Positions 1-6,109 of a DNA stretch of 10,690 bases are shown here, piece by piece. The position numbers and the translations under genes were made by a program. The stretch lies in assembly GCA_964358545.1 (NCBI GenBank), contig CAYHQN010000140.1:1-10690 (forward strand). Reading direction: 5' to 3'. The notes under the pieces are model-generated. The model saw only the letters and a program-made list of their open reading frames with translations, made no database searches and had not been told where the DNA came from. The DNA comes from CAINVV01 sp031432175. GTDB lineage: Bacteria > Bacteroidota > Bacteroidia > Bacteroidales > Prolixibacteraceae. How positions within the stretch are numbered: the stretch's first letter is position 1; the number at the start of each line of letters is the position of its first letter.

Positions 1-227
1 TAACCTACTTTTAGTCTGTAAACTGTGATACAACTGTCCGGACAAACTGATGAGCAATTTGAACATCCGATACATTCATCAGGGTATTCCATGTATGAAT
101 AGTGGTATCCCTTGCTATTGACATCGCGGTTGAGCCCCAAGGTTTTCGTTGGACAAGATACGACACAGAGGTTACATCCCTTGCAAACTTCCGAGTCAAC
201 AACTACTGCTCCTATGACTTTAGCCAT
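1..227 (-). CDS. korD: 4Fe-4S dicluster ferredoxin subunit of a 2-oxoacid:ferredoxin oxidoreductase (KorD/VorD-like), 3' end at window edge
   Basis: Reading the minus strand from ATG at 227-225 gives 75 codons beginning MAKVIGAVVVDSEVCKGCNL. Two four-cysteine motifs are visible: CKGCNLCVVSCP at residues 15-26 and CIGCSNCSSVCP at 52-63, each able to bind a [4Fe-4S] cluster. The last two bases of the window are TA, so the next codon is either a stop or Tyr. The reading matches the usual length (about 75 residues) of the delta subunit that carries electrons between the thiamine-diphosphate catalytic subunits of a 2-oxoacid oxidoreductase (2-oxoglutarate, branched-chain or aryl type) and free ferredoxin or flavodoxin. 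The catalytic alpha, beta and gamma subunits would lie beyond position 1. Substrate cannot be told from this subunit. It lies 114 bases downstream of the aminotransferase, on the same strand. Confidence 0.88.
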   Translation of the reverse strand, partial: MAKVIGAVVVDSEVCKGCNLCVVSCPTKTLGLNRDVNSKGYHYSYMEYPDECIGCSNCSSVCPDSCITVYRLKVG

Positions 228-341
228 TTTGTTCGTTATTTTAATTTCAAATTTCGGTATTGGAAATGGTGTCAGTTATGACTTTTGTCCTGTAACCGAT
301 TTCTTACATATTTTCAAAAAACGACCACTTTTACTTTCAAT
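228..341 (-). other. Intergenic leader of the korD-like gene
   Basis: This is 114 AT-rich bases between the aminotransferase stop and the korD-like start. I find no exact TAnnTTTG box on the minus strand and no clear terminator hairpin. It could hold a separate promoter for the oxidoreductase operon, or simply be a spacer in a longer transcript. Confidence 0.4.
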
Positions 342-1664
342 TTATAAGTCGGCCGGAAAATCCCGATGAAACTGATTCAATCTTGTTTCGAGATCCGCGA
401 ATTGATCACGACGCACATTTGATACACAAGCCCTCAAACCCTGTTTTGAACTCCCGGTATTGCCCAATGAGATGGCGCTGATGCCGTAAAAAAGGAGGTG
501 GTACAACAATTTGGCCTCATCCATTCCCGGATAGCTGATTGTGAAATAGAATCCATCCCCGACAGGTTTGTCAATATCTGTGGCATAAACGATTTCGAAC
601 CCATTGGAGAGAAAAAGCTGCTTCATGATCCGTGCTTTCTCTCCGTATTCCTTAACTTCTGCGATGAAATCATATGTTCCATTGTTGGCATGCCTGAACA
701 TGGCAGCCAAAGCATACTGTGCAGAATGGGATGTTCCGGAGGTCATCGCATAAAGTACCCTGTGGACAATCGCATTGCCGAATCCGTGTACACGAAGCCT
801 GTCGCTAAGATTTTGAGAGTGACGGTGATACAATTGATCGGAAATGATCAGGACTCCGATTCTTTGACCGGCATAGGAGAATACTTTTGAACTTGAGATC
901 ATCATGACCCAGTTTCGTGTGTATCGCGCCACAGTAGGCTGATAAGGGGGTACGCCGGGTTTTGACAAATCCAGCCGGAAGTCCATGGCAAAGTAGGCAA
1001 GGTCTTCAATTACAACTATATCATATTTATCTGCCAGCTCGCCGATGATTTTTAGCTCGTCGTCTGTCAGGCATATCCATGACGGGTTGTTGGGATTGGA
1101 GTAGATGATGTTGCAGATGTTCCCCTTTGACAGGTAAGATTCCAGTTTTTCCCTCAGTTTCTCACCTCTGAAATCAAAGACATCGAAAGAGACGTATTTC
1201 TGGTTCATCACCAGCATCTGTTGCTTCTGGACCGGAAAACCCGGATCGATAAAGAGTGCGGTATCCTTCTCTTTTTCCCTTGCAGCCGTAACCAAAAAAG
1301 CAGCATAACTGCCTTCCATGGACCCGACTGTAGGTATACATCCTTCGGGCCTGACATCAATGTTCATAAAAAGCTTTACAAAACGCGATGCTTCCAGTTT
1401 CAGGGATGGGATACCGTCAATCTGGGGATATTTTGATGCTACGTTGTTTCGCAGGGCCTCAATTTCGGCTTCCACGCCAACCTGGGACGGGGGAAGTCCG
1501 GGGATTCCCATCTCCATCCGGATGTAGCTGATACCTGTGGCGGCTTCAATGCTGCTGACCAGCTGTACGATCTCCCTGATCGAAGCATTGCCAATCTCTT
1601 CGACCTCTAAGGCCGCAATTTTCTCTTCGACAATGGAAGGTGGAACCGGTGTGTTAGTCATCAT
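342..1664 (-). CDS. PLP-dependent class I/II aminotransferase
   Basis: The 440-residue protein has the marks of fold-type I aminotransferases: SNPNNPSW at 189-196 (the NPxNPTG-like loop), an aspartate and tyrosine in EDLAY (D221, Y224) that contact the pyridine ring, the PLP lysine K260 in SSSK followed by R268 in GQRIG, and R411 in GLRA for the substrate carboxylate. It probably transfers an amino group between glutamate and a 2-oxo acid. Since it is in one operon with prephenate dehydratase, phenylpyruvate to phenylalanine is the likely reaction (inference); aspartate or tyrosine specificity is also possible. Its start overlaps the flavodoxin stop as TGATG (base 1664 shared), which suggests translational coupling. 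A second in-frame ATG directly follows the first, so the true start could be one codon later. Confidence 0.88.
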   Translation of the reverse strand: MMTNTPVPPSIVEEKIAALEVEEIGNASIREIVQLVSSIEAATGISYIRMEMGIPGLPPSQVGVEAEIEALRNNVASKYPQIDGIPSLKLEASRFVKLFMNIDVRPEGCIPTVGSMEGSYAAFLVTAAREKEKDTALFIDPGFPVQKQQMLVMNQKYVSFDVFDFRGEKLREKLESYLSKGNICNIIYSNPNNPSWICLTDDELKIIGELADKYDIVVIEDLAYFAMDFRLDLSKPGVPPYQPTVARYTRNWVMMISSSKVFSYAGQRIGVLIISDQLYHRHSQNLSDRLRVHGFGNAIVHRVLYAMTSGTSHSAQYALAAMFRHANNGTYDFIAEVKEYGEKARIMKQLFLSNGFEIVYATDIDKPVGDGFYFTISYPGMDEAKLLYHLLFYGISAISLGNTGSSKQGLRACVSNVRRDQFADLETRLNQFHRDFPADL

Positions 1665-2182
1665 CAGAATTCCTTCATCAGGGAGTTAACCCATGCGGAG
1701 ACCCGTTTTTCGGTCAGTTCAGGCTCAAAATCCTCATCAATAGGTAAGCCAATGAACTTTCCCTCTACGATTGCATCGGAATCCTGAAAAGTATATCCCT
1801 CCGTACTAACTTTCCCGTAGATTTCCCCACCCTGACTTTTTATTGTTTTACCCAAAAGCCCAACTGCATCCACAAAGTGATAGGCATAGGTGATATGGTC
1901 GCCAAGGCCGAAGAGGGCTACCTTCTTTCCGGTAAAGTTGAACGATGCGACTACGGGGAAGAATTTTGTCCAGTCGATGTTGTCGAACTTTTGTTGCCAG
2001 GTGTCTTTACCAACGGTGGAGATGCCGAAAATAATTTTGGTGTATTTCTCCAGATCTGAGGTTGTTGCCGATGCGATGTGAATTAAATCGACCTTCTCAG
2101 GACCGATTTTTGTCGCAACCATTTTGGCTATCCGGTGAACTGACCCGTTCAGTGGCCCGAAAAAGATGGCTATTTTTTCCAT
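1664..2182 (-). CDS. Long-chain flavodoxin
   Basis: I place the start at ATG 2182, giving 172 residues, because the flavodoxin fold starts at MEKIAIFFG; an in-frame extension to 2251 would overlap pheA and adds nothing flavodoxin-like. Visible parts are the first beta strand and phosphate loop at residues 4-19 (GPLNGSVHRIA), the 60s loop STVGKDTWQ at 55-63, and the 90s loop FGLGDHITYAYHF at 91-103, whose Tyr residues can stack on the flavin. Length and the inserted strand fit long-chain flavodoxins, which carry low-potential electrons and can replace ferredoxin. The phosphate loop departs from the usual T/SxTGxT, with PLNGSV instead. The gene starts 13 bases after pheA and its TGA overlaps the aminotransferase ATG. 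Its partner may be the oxidoreductase next door (inference). Confidence 0.85.
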   Translation of the reverse strand: MEKIAIFFGPLNGSVHRIAKMVATKIGPEKVDLIHIASATTSDLEKYTKIIFGISTVGKDTWQQKFDNIDWTKFFPVVASFNFTGKKVALFGLGDHITYAYHFVDAVGLLGKTIKSQGGEIYGKVSTEGYTFQDSDAIVEGKFIGLPIDEDFEPELTEKRVSAWVNSLMKEF

Positions 2183-2195
2183 AATATATTGTTTT

Positions 2196-3023
2196 TCAAG
2201 AGTTAATATCAGCTTTTTTGTATTCGCCCAGTATGGCAAGGCTTGAGACATTCTTTAAAATCAGATGGATGGCCCGTTCATAATCTCCTTCAGAATCCCA
2301 TTCTACATCAACGTGTATTGTGTATTCATTGGGTTTTCCAAGGACCGGGACCGATTGGATCTTATTCAGGTTGATCTTGTTTTCTGCGAAAATATTGAGC
2401 ACGCGGGCCAAAGCGCCGTAATAATGTCCAACTTCGAAACACAAGGATGCTTTGTTGTTACGATCGCTTAGGGTAGCATGTTTGGAAAGTATCCAGAAGC
2501 GGGTGTAGTTTTTCTTGTTTGTTTCGATGCCTTTGTCAAGGATCTCGAGCCCATACAGGCTTGCTGAACGGAGGTTGCTGATCGCCGCAGCATGCAATAT
2601 TTTTTCGTCATGGATTAGTTTTGCAACCAGTGCATTATCACCCAATTCCTTACGTTCGGCATTGGGGAAATGCCTTTCAAGATATTCGGCGCACTGTAAA
2701 AACGACACCGGATGGGAGTAGATTTCCTTGATATCTTTCTTTTTTACTCCCGGGAAAACCATCAGGTTCATCTGAATGTGGATGTATATTTCACCAATAA
2801 TTTTCAGGTGGTAATCACGGATCAAGGCATAATTTTGGAGCAGGCTTCCGGCAATGGAGTTCTCAATGGCCATCACGGCACAATGCACCTCGTCGCGATC
2901 GAGCATATCACAAACATTGCGAAAGGTCCTGCATTCAACTATTTCGGCCTCCTCTCCAAAATATTTTAGTGCGGCATCTTCGTGAAAACTACCTTTGATC
3001 CCTTGTATTGCGACTTTCTTCAT
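2196..3023 (-). CDS. pheA: Prephenate dehydratase with C-terminal ACT domain
   Basis: The 275-residue protein converts prephenate to phenylpyruvate, the committed step to phenylalanine. Catalytic-domain motifs are IENSIAGS at 53-60, SHPVSFLQC at 103-111 and the TRF signature at 174-176 in NYTRFWIL. The ACT domain starts near 192 with GALARVL at 203-209 and QSVP at 223-226. These two positions correspond to the GALV and ESRP motifs that bind phenylalanine for feedback inhibition; the second is altered here. No chorismate mutase domain is fused at the N terminus, so this is the monofunctional form. It is the first gene of the minus-strand operon, followed after 13 bases by the flavodoxin. Upstream are 190 bases shared with the divergent RHS gene; I see no exact Bacteroidota -7 box there. 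Confidence 0.95.
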   Translation of the reverse strand: MKKVAIQGIKGSFHEDAALKYFGEEAEIVECRTFRNVCDMLDRDEVHCAVMAIENSIAGSLLQNYALIRDYHLKIIGEIYIHIQMNLMVFPGVKKKDIKEIYSHPVSFLQCAEYLERHFPNAERKELGDNALVAKLIHDEKILHAAAISNLRSASLYGLEILDKGIETNKKNYTRFWILSKHATLSDRNNKASLCFEVGHYYGALARVLNIFAENKINLNKIQSVPVLGKPNEYTIHVDVEWDSEGDYERAIHLILKNVSSLAILGEYKKADINS

Positions 3024-3213
3024 GCATTCTTTCAGTTAGAATTATAGTCTTCAGGATACGCCCAATCCCAAGATGGAAACAGGAACGCAAGGTAAAAAAA
3101 AAACAACAAAGTTTACCCTTTTTATATACAGTAACGTCTCAACAGAAACAATTACAAACCGGGAGTCAAACCATAATAAACCCAAATTAAACCAAATTCC
3201 TAAAATCATTTGT
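3024..3213. other. AT-rich region between pheA and the RHS homology
   Basis: These 190 bases separate pheA from the first base with RHS homology. They include a run of ten A near 3092-3101 and many CAA/AAA triplets. The plus-strand reading frame of the RHS gene stays open back to an ATG at 3073, but the residues encoded (about 47) do not look like RHS sequence and are rich in K, T and N. The start of RHS similarity at 3214 therefore looks like a deletion or recombination joint. No convincing promoter match was found on either strand. Confidence 0.55.
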
Positions 3214-4812
3214 CTTAACAACATCAACAACATGGTAGACGCCTCCCGGAGGAAGTTGTATGCAGAGCAACTTAGCTATTTTGGGAACGGCAATATCCAG
3301 GATATGAGCTGGAAGAACACGATGCTGGATGCACAAAATGCGCCCACCCAGACCAACAGGCAAAAGTATGATTTTGCTTACGATGGATTGAACTGCCTGA
3401 CTGCCGCGGCCTATTCTGAGATCAATGCCAGTAATTTAACTGTCAATACCGATAACTTCTCCTCGGCCTATGGCTATGATGCGAACGGGAACCTGGCAAC
3501 ACTTAGCAGACAAGGAAACAAGGCGCTCTCAGGGACGACACCAGTTTACGGTACGATGGACAACCTTACTTACAGTTATGTTTCAGGTAGTAACCAGCTT
3601 AGTTCTGTCAGTGATGCCATAACCTCGGGCGTAGCGCACGATCTGGAGTTCAAACCTGCAACCGGTACCTACACCTATGATAACAATGGCAATGCTACCT
3701 ATGTGCCTCAAAGAAGCGTAACGGTTGCCTACAATTACCTGAACCTTCCATCATCTGTAACAGTTGGATCGCAGGGAACAATTTCCTATCTTTACGATGC
3801 CTCGGGTACGAAGTTGAAAAAGACAGTTGGCGCTGTGAACAGCTATTACCAAGGCAGCGTTCTTAAAATTAATGGAAATGCAATTGTGATGACCGGTGAA
3901 GGGCGGGCGGTCTATAATAGCTACTGGACTTATGAGTACGATCTGAAAGACCACCTGGGCAATACCAGGGTTAGTTTCTCGGCAGTTAATGCCGCAGCCC
4001 AACCATTGCAATACAAAGATTACTACCCGTTTGGGTTGGAGATGGCCAGATGGTACACCACTGTTGGTACGCCCACCAAATATCTCTACAATGGCAAAGA
4101 GCTGCAGGATGAATATGGGTTGGGTTGGTACGATTACGGGGCTCGATTCTATGACCCGGTGATCCTTCGCTTTCACTCTGTTGATCCCCAAACAGAAAAA
4201 TACAGAAGATGGTCACCCTATTTATATGGAGCCGATAATCCAATTAGATTTATTGATATTAACGGAGAGGGACCTGAGGATCGCGTTAAAGCTGCAAGAA
4301 GTATGACAGGTATTCCTTATAAGCAAGAAATTGGTATTAACAGAACAGCAAGCACTTCCGAGGCTTTAAAATATATGGATTGTTCTGAATTTGTTTCTAG
4401 AGTGCTTGCCGCAGATCAGGTTACAAAAGAGGTTAAAGGGATGGATTCTAAAGCTCTTAAAACATTCCTCGGCAATACAGATAAGTTTGAGCATTCAGAT
4501 AAAGAACCTGAAGTTGGAGACATTGCACTTTGGAATGGCCATACTGGAATTGTTACTGAAGTAGAAAAAGGAGGCAAAATAAAGCTGACCCATGCAAGAG
4601 GTGTTGGAAAAGACTCCAAAGAAAATCCCTACGCTATATTGCCAAGCCAATACGGAGATTCCGAATTTTACGGCTATTACAGACCAAAAGAAGAAACTCC
4701 AGATGGAAAATTAGATAAGTCTAAAGATAATCAAGCTCAGTCCAAAGATGGAGAGAAGAAACCATCTCCACCAAAAGAGAAAAAGGAAGAAACTGAACAA
4801 CAAAATCAATAA
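3073..4812 (+). CDS. 5'-truncated RHS protein with C-terminal NlpC/P60 peptidase toxin domain
   Basis: The open frame encodes 579 residues. RHS similarity begins at residue 48 (LNNINN). It continues through YD-type repeats (YDFAYDGLN, YGYDANGN, YTYDNNGN) to a complete RHS-associated core at about 339-397 (YNGKELQ, YDYGARFYD, RFHSVDP, WSPYLYGADNPIRFID). The variable tip after this core holds an NlpC/P60 fold: C437 in MDCSEFV, H490 in WNGHTGIV and H507 in THARG form a plausible Cys-His-His triad, so the predicted target is peptidoglycan peptides. A Lys/Glu/Gln-rich tail of about 40 residues follows from 538. Full RHS proteins are much longer and carry an export signal; none is seen here, so this is probably an orphan cassette or a pseudogene of the full protein. 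ATG 3232 (527 residues) is an equally plausible start. A candidate immunity gene follows after 7 bases. Confidence 0.85.
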   Translation: METGTQGKKKTTKFTLFIYSNVSTETITNRESNHNKPKLNQIPKIICLNNINNMVDASRRKLYAEQLSYFGNGNIQDMSWKNTMLDAQNAPTQTNRQKYDFAYDGLNCLTAAAYSEINASNLTVNTDNFSSAYGYDANGNLATLSRQGNKALSGTTPVYGTMDNLTYSYVSGSNQLSSVSDAITSGVAHDLEFKPATGTYTYDNNGNATYVPQRSVTVAYNYLNLPSSVTVGSQGTISYLYDASGTKLKKTVGAVNSYYQGSVLKINGNAIVMTGEGRAVYNSYWTYEYDLKDHLGNTRVSFSAVNAAAQPLQYKDYYPFGLEMARWYTTVGTPTKYLYNGKELQDEYGLGWYDYGARFYDPVILRFHSVDPQTEKYRRWSPYLYGADNPIRFIDINGEGPEDRVKAARSMTGIPYKQEIGINRTASTSEALKYMDCSEFVSRVLAADQVTKEVKGMDSKALKTFLGNTDKFEHSDKEPEVGDIALWNGHTGIVTEVEKGGKIKLTHARGVGKDSKENPYAILPSQYGDSEFYGYYRPKEETPDGKLDKSKDNQAQSKDGEKKPSPPKEKKEETEQQNQ

Positions 4813-4819
4813 GAGGCAA

Positions 4820-5476
4820 ATGAAAAATATATTCAAGTATTGGTGTTGTTTTTTATACATTATTATTTCAGTAAATGGGTGCGCAAATGGTAAGGCAAAA
4901 GCAGCTCTTGAAAACAAAAAATTAAGTATTAAAAACATAGACCTCAGAAATGATGTAGCTATTAAAAGAGATAGCTTACAGAATCTTGCCAAAGAAGGTT
5001 TTGGCCTAATTGAATTATCAATAAAAGGGGATACTTTAAATCTTGTTTACACAAGCTCATTTCTATATTATCCATTTGGGAAATTTAATACTCCTAGCGA
5101 TTTTATAAAGACGAACAAAACCTTCAAGGAGACCATCGAACATGACAAAGGTGACCCGTCTATAAAACTTTATAGAATGAGTAATAAAAATAACTTCATC
5201 AAGCTTTTTAAAGACGACGGTAAAAGCAACGTTGAAATAATATCAGGTAAAGTCAATGATTCGGAGCTAAGTTTGATTAACGGTATTAAGATTGGTATTA
5301 GCAGAACGGATTTCCTGAAAATATTTTTTAAAGATGTGCCAGAAAAACAAGTTGTTGGCATTAAAGTTATTAGGCTTATATCTGGACTAGAGGGCATAAT
5401 ACATGTGTATGTTTTCAATAATGAACGCTTAACCTCTTTTTATTTTAACACAGATTATTCTTTTGACAAGAACTAA
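4820..5476 (+). CDS. Lipoprotein of unknown family, candidate immunity protein for the RHS NlpC/P60 toxin
   Basis: I choose ATG 4820, preceded by AAGAGGCA, because it starts a clear lipoprotein signal: a Lys-containing start, a hydrophobic stretch at residues 8-18 and a lipobox VNGC with lipidated Cys21. The mature part is about 197 residues, rich in Lys, Asn, Ile and Ser, with no further membrane segment. I do not recognise the family. It starts 7 bases after the RHS stop on the same strand, the usual place for the immunity gene of a polymorphic toxin. A lipid-anchored periplasmic or outer-membrane protein would sit in the compartment where a peptidoglycan hydrolase acts, which supports that role by inference. 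The gene is visibly more AT-rich than the RHS core, as is the toxin tip, which fits transfer as a pair. It could instead be an unrelated lipoprotein. Confidence 0.75.
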   Translation: MKNIFKYWCCFLYIIISVNGCANGKAKAALENKKLSIKNIDLRNDVAIKRDSLQNLAKEGFGLIELSIKGDTLNLVYTSSFLYYPFGKFNTPSDFIKTNKTFKETIEHDKGDPSIKLYRMSNKNNFIKLFKDDGKSNVEIISGKVNDSELSLINGIKIGISRTDFLKIFFKDVPEKQVVGIKVIRLISGLEGIIHVYVFNNERLTSFYFNTDYSFDKN

Positions 5477-5564
5477 GAATTGATTGAGTCCTTAAATTGT
5501 CCGACCAGTGAGCTATTGTCTTGCACACTAGCAATGGATAGCAGACTAAGTCTTTAATAATAAA
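5477..5564. other. Spacer after the toxin/immunity pair
   Basis: Non-coding as far as I can see. It contains a short perfect inverted repeat AGACTAAGTCT (5543-5553) whose single-base centre makes it a poor terminator, and leads into the terminator repeat at 5565. Confidence 0.4.
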
Positions 5565-5597
5565 ACAACGAACCCGGCCGCAAGGTCGGGTTTTGTT
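5565..5597. terminator. Terminator hairpin, copy 1 of a 33-bp direct repeat
   Basis: AACCCGGCC (5571-5579), loop GCAA, then GGTCGGGTT (5584-5592) pair over nine positions with one G-U. TTTTGTTATTT follows on the plus strand, and a T-rich stretch (TTCGTTGTTTTATTATT) follows on the minus strand. It could stop transcription from both sides: the immunity-gene side on plus and the HTH remnant on minus. The same 33 bases recur at 6077-6109. Confidence 0.7.
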
Positions 5598-5599
5598 AT

Positions 5600-5762
5600 T
5601 TATAGCACTAACTGTTTGAGTTTTCCTTTGGTAATAAACGCGTCGATCAGGGTTTTAACCACATCCTTGTCCCGTTCCGGCATTTTTTCAATGGCCTTGA
5701 ACTGGTTCAGGAGTTCTTTGTTGGTGAGCAAGCTTTCGGCCAGGTCATTGATAGTGACGTTG
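5600..5762 (-). pseudogene. 3' remnant of a helix-turn-helix (XRE-type) antitoxin or regulator
   Basis: The minus strand holds an open frame of about 53 codons ending at TAA 5602-5600. It contains LLNQFKAIEKMPERDKDVV and then TLIDAFITKGKLKQL. This resembles the C-terminal helical tail found after the DNA-binding domain in small Bacteroidota XRE-family proteins, often partners of HigB/RelE toxins (recognition from memory of the family). The helix-turn-helix part and any start codon are missing: at about 5760 the sequence switches to RHS sequence read on the opposite strand. The fragment therefore cannot bind DNA as it stands. The terminator repeat lies directly downstream of its stop. Confidence 0.65.
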
Positions 5763-5990
5763 GCACAGAACGATTACAACGAACTTGGAGAGCTGATGCT
5801 CAAAAAGCTGCACTCGGCCAGTGAGACCAGCTATGCACAGGAGATCGATTACCTGTACGATGTACGGGGATGGCTCAACAACATCAACAACTTGGCAGAT
5901 GCCTCCCAGAGGAAGTTATATGCGCAGCAGCTTAATTATTTTGGAAACGGCAATATTCAAAACATGAGCTGGAAGAACACGCTACTGGTG
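5760..5990 (+). pseudogene. Internal fragment of a second RHS gene
   Basis: The plus frame from about 5760 reads LAQNDYNELGELMLKKLHSA, then YLYDVRGWLNNINNLADAS and YFGNGNIQNMSWKN, typical Bacteroidota RHS/YD-repeat sequence. It starts where the HTH remnant ends and stops matching at about 5988, leaving about 77 codons without a start, core or toxin. From 5874 it parallels positions 3214-3328 of the larger RHS gene in the same frame, with about 20 differences in 115 bases by hand count. An open frame reaching back to ATG 5616 only reads through the antisense of the HTH remnant and is not meaningful. Confidence 0.8.
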
Positions 5991-6070
5991 CCTGTTTGCA
6001 ATTGGCACCTCTTGGCCGGGGATTTATAATCCCAATATTATATAATGGTAAGCGTTTGGGACGCAAACAG
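5987..6070. repeat. Cluster of three short inverted repeats (REP-like element)
   Basis: Three inverted repeats fall within 84 non-coding bases: GGTGCC (5987-5992) with GGCACC (6004-6009); GGGATT (6019-6024) with AATCCC (6028-6033), loop TAT; and CTGTTTGC (5992-5999) with GCAAACAG (6063-6070), which encloses the second. The set begins exactly where RHS similarity ends. Such palindrome groups resemble the REP-like elements mobilised by RAYT transposases, but no transposase is present here. Confidence 0.5.
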
Positions 6071-6076
6071 ATAAAG

Positions 6077-6109
6077 ACAACGAACCCGGCCGCAAGGTCG
6101 GGTTTTGTT
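6077..6109. terminator. Terminator hairpin, copy 2 of a 33-bp direct repeat
   Basis: Identical to 5565-5597: stem AACCCGGCC (6083-6091), loop GCAA, stem GGTCGGGTT (6096-6104). It lies directly after the relE-like stop (6112-6110) on the minus strand, so it probably ends the toxin-antitoxin transcript. Confidence 0.75.

Noticed and set aside
11..202. A 63-codon minus-strand frame over the korD-like gene
   Set aside because: It is a different frame from the one with both four-cysteine ferredoxin motifs, which starts at 227 and is clearly the real gene.
498..890. A 130-codon plus-strand frame opposite the aminotransferase
   Set aside because: It lies fully inside a gene with all class I/II aminotransferase motifs and its translation looks like nothing known.
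3751..4243. Two minus-strand open frames (146 and 85 codons) inside the RHS gene
   Set aside because: They are antisense to the RHS core, which is strongly supported; no independent protein features.
5543..5553. Perfect inverted repeat AGACTAAGTCT as a terminator or operator
   Set aside because: The centre is a single base, so no stable hairpin forms, and one short palindrome in an AT-rich spacer can arise by chance.
5616..6029. A 137-residue plus-strand open frame including the RHS scrap
   Set aside because: Its first 48 codons are the antisense of the HTH remnant; only the part from about 5760 is RHS-like and it has no start of its own.
5565..6109. The two 33-bp repeats as a CRISPR array or attachment sites
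   Set aside because: Only two copies, 512 bases apart, each forming a GC-rich hairpin followed by T-rich DNA right after a gene; a terminator explains them better.
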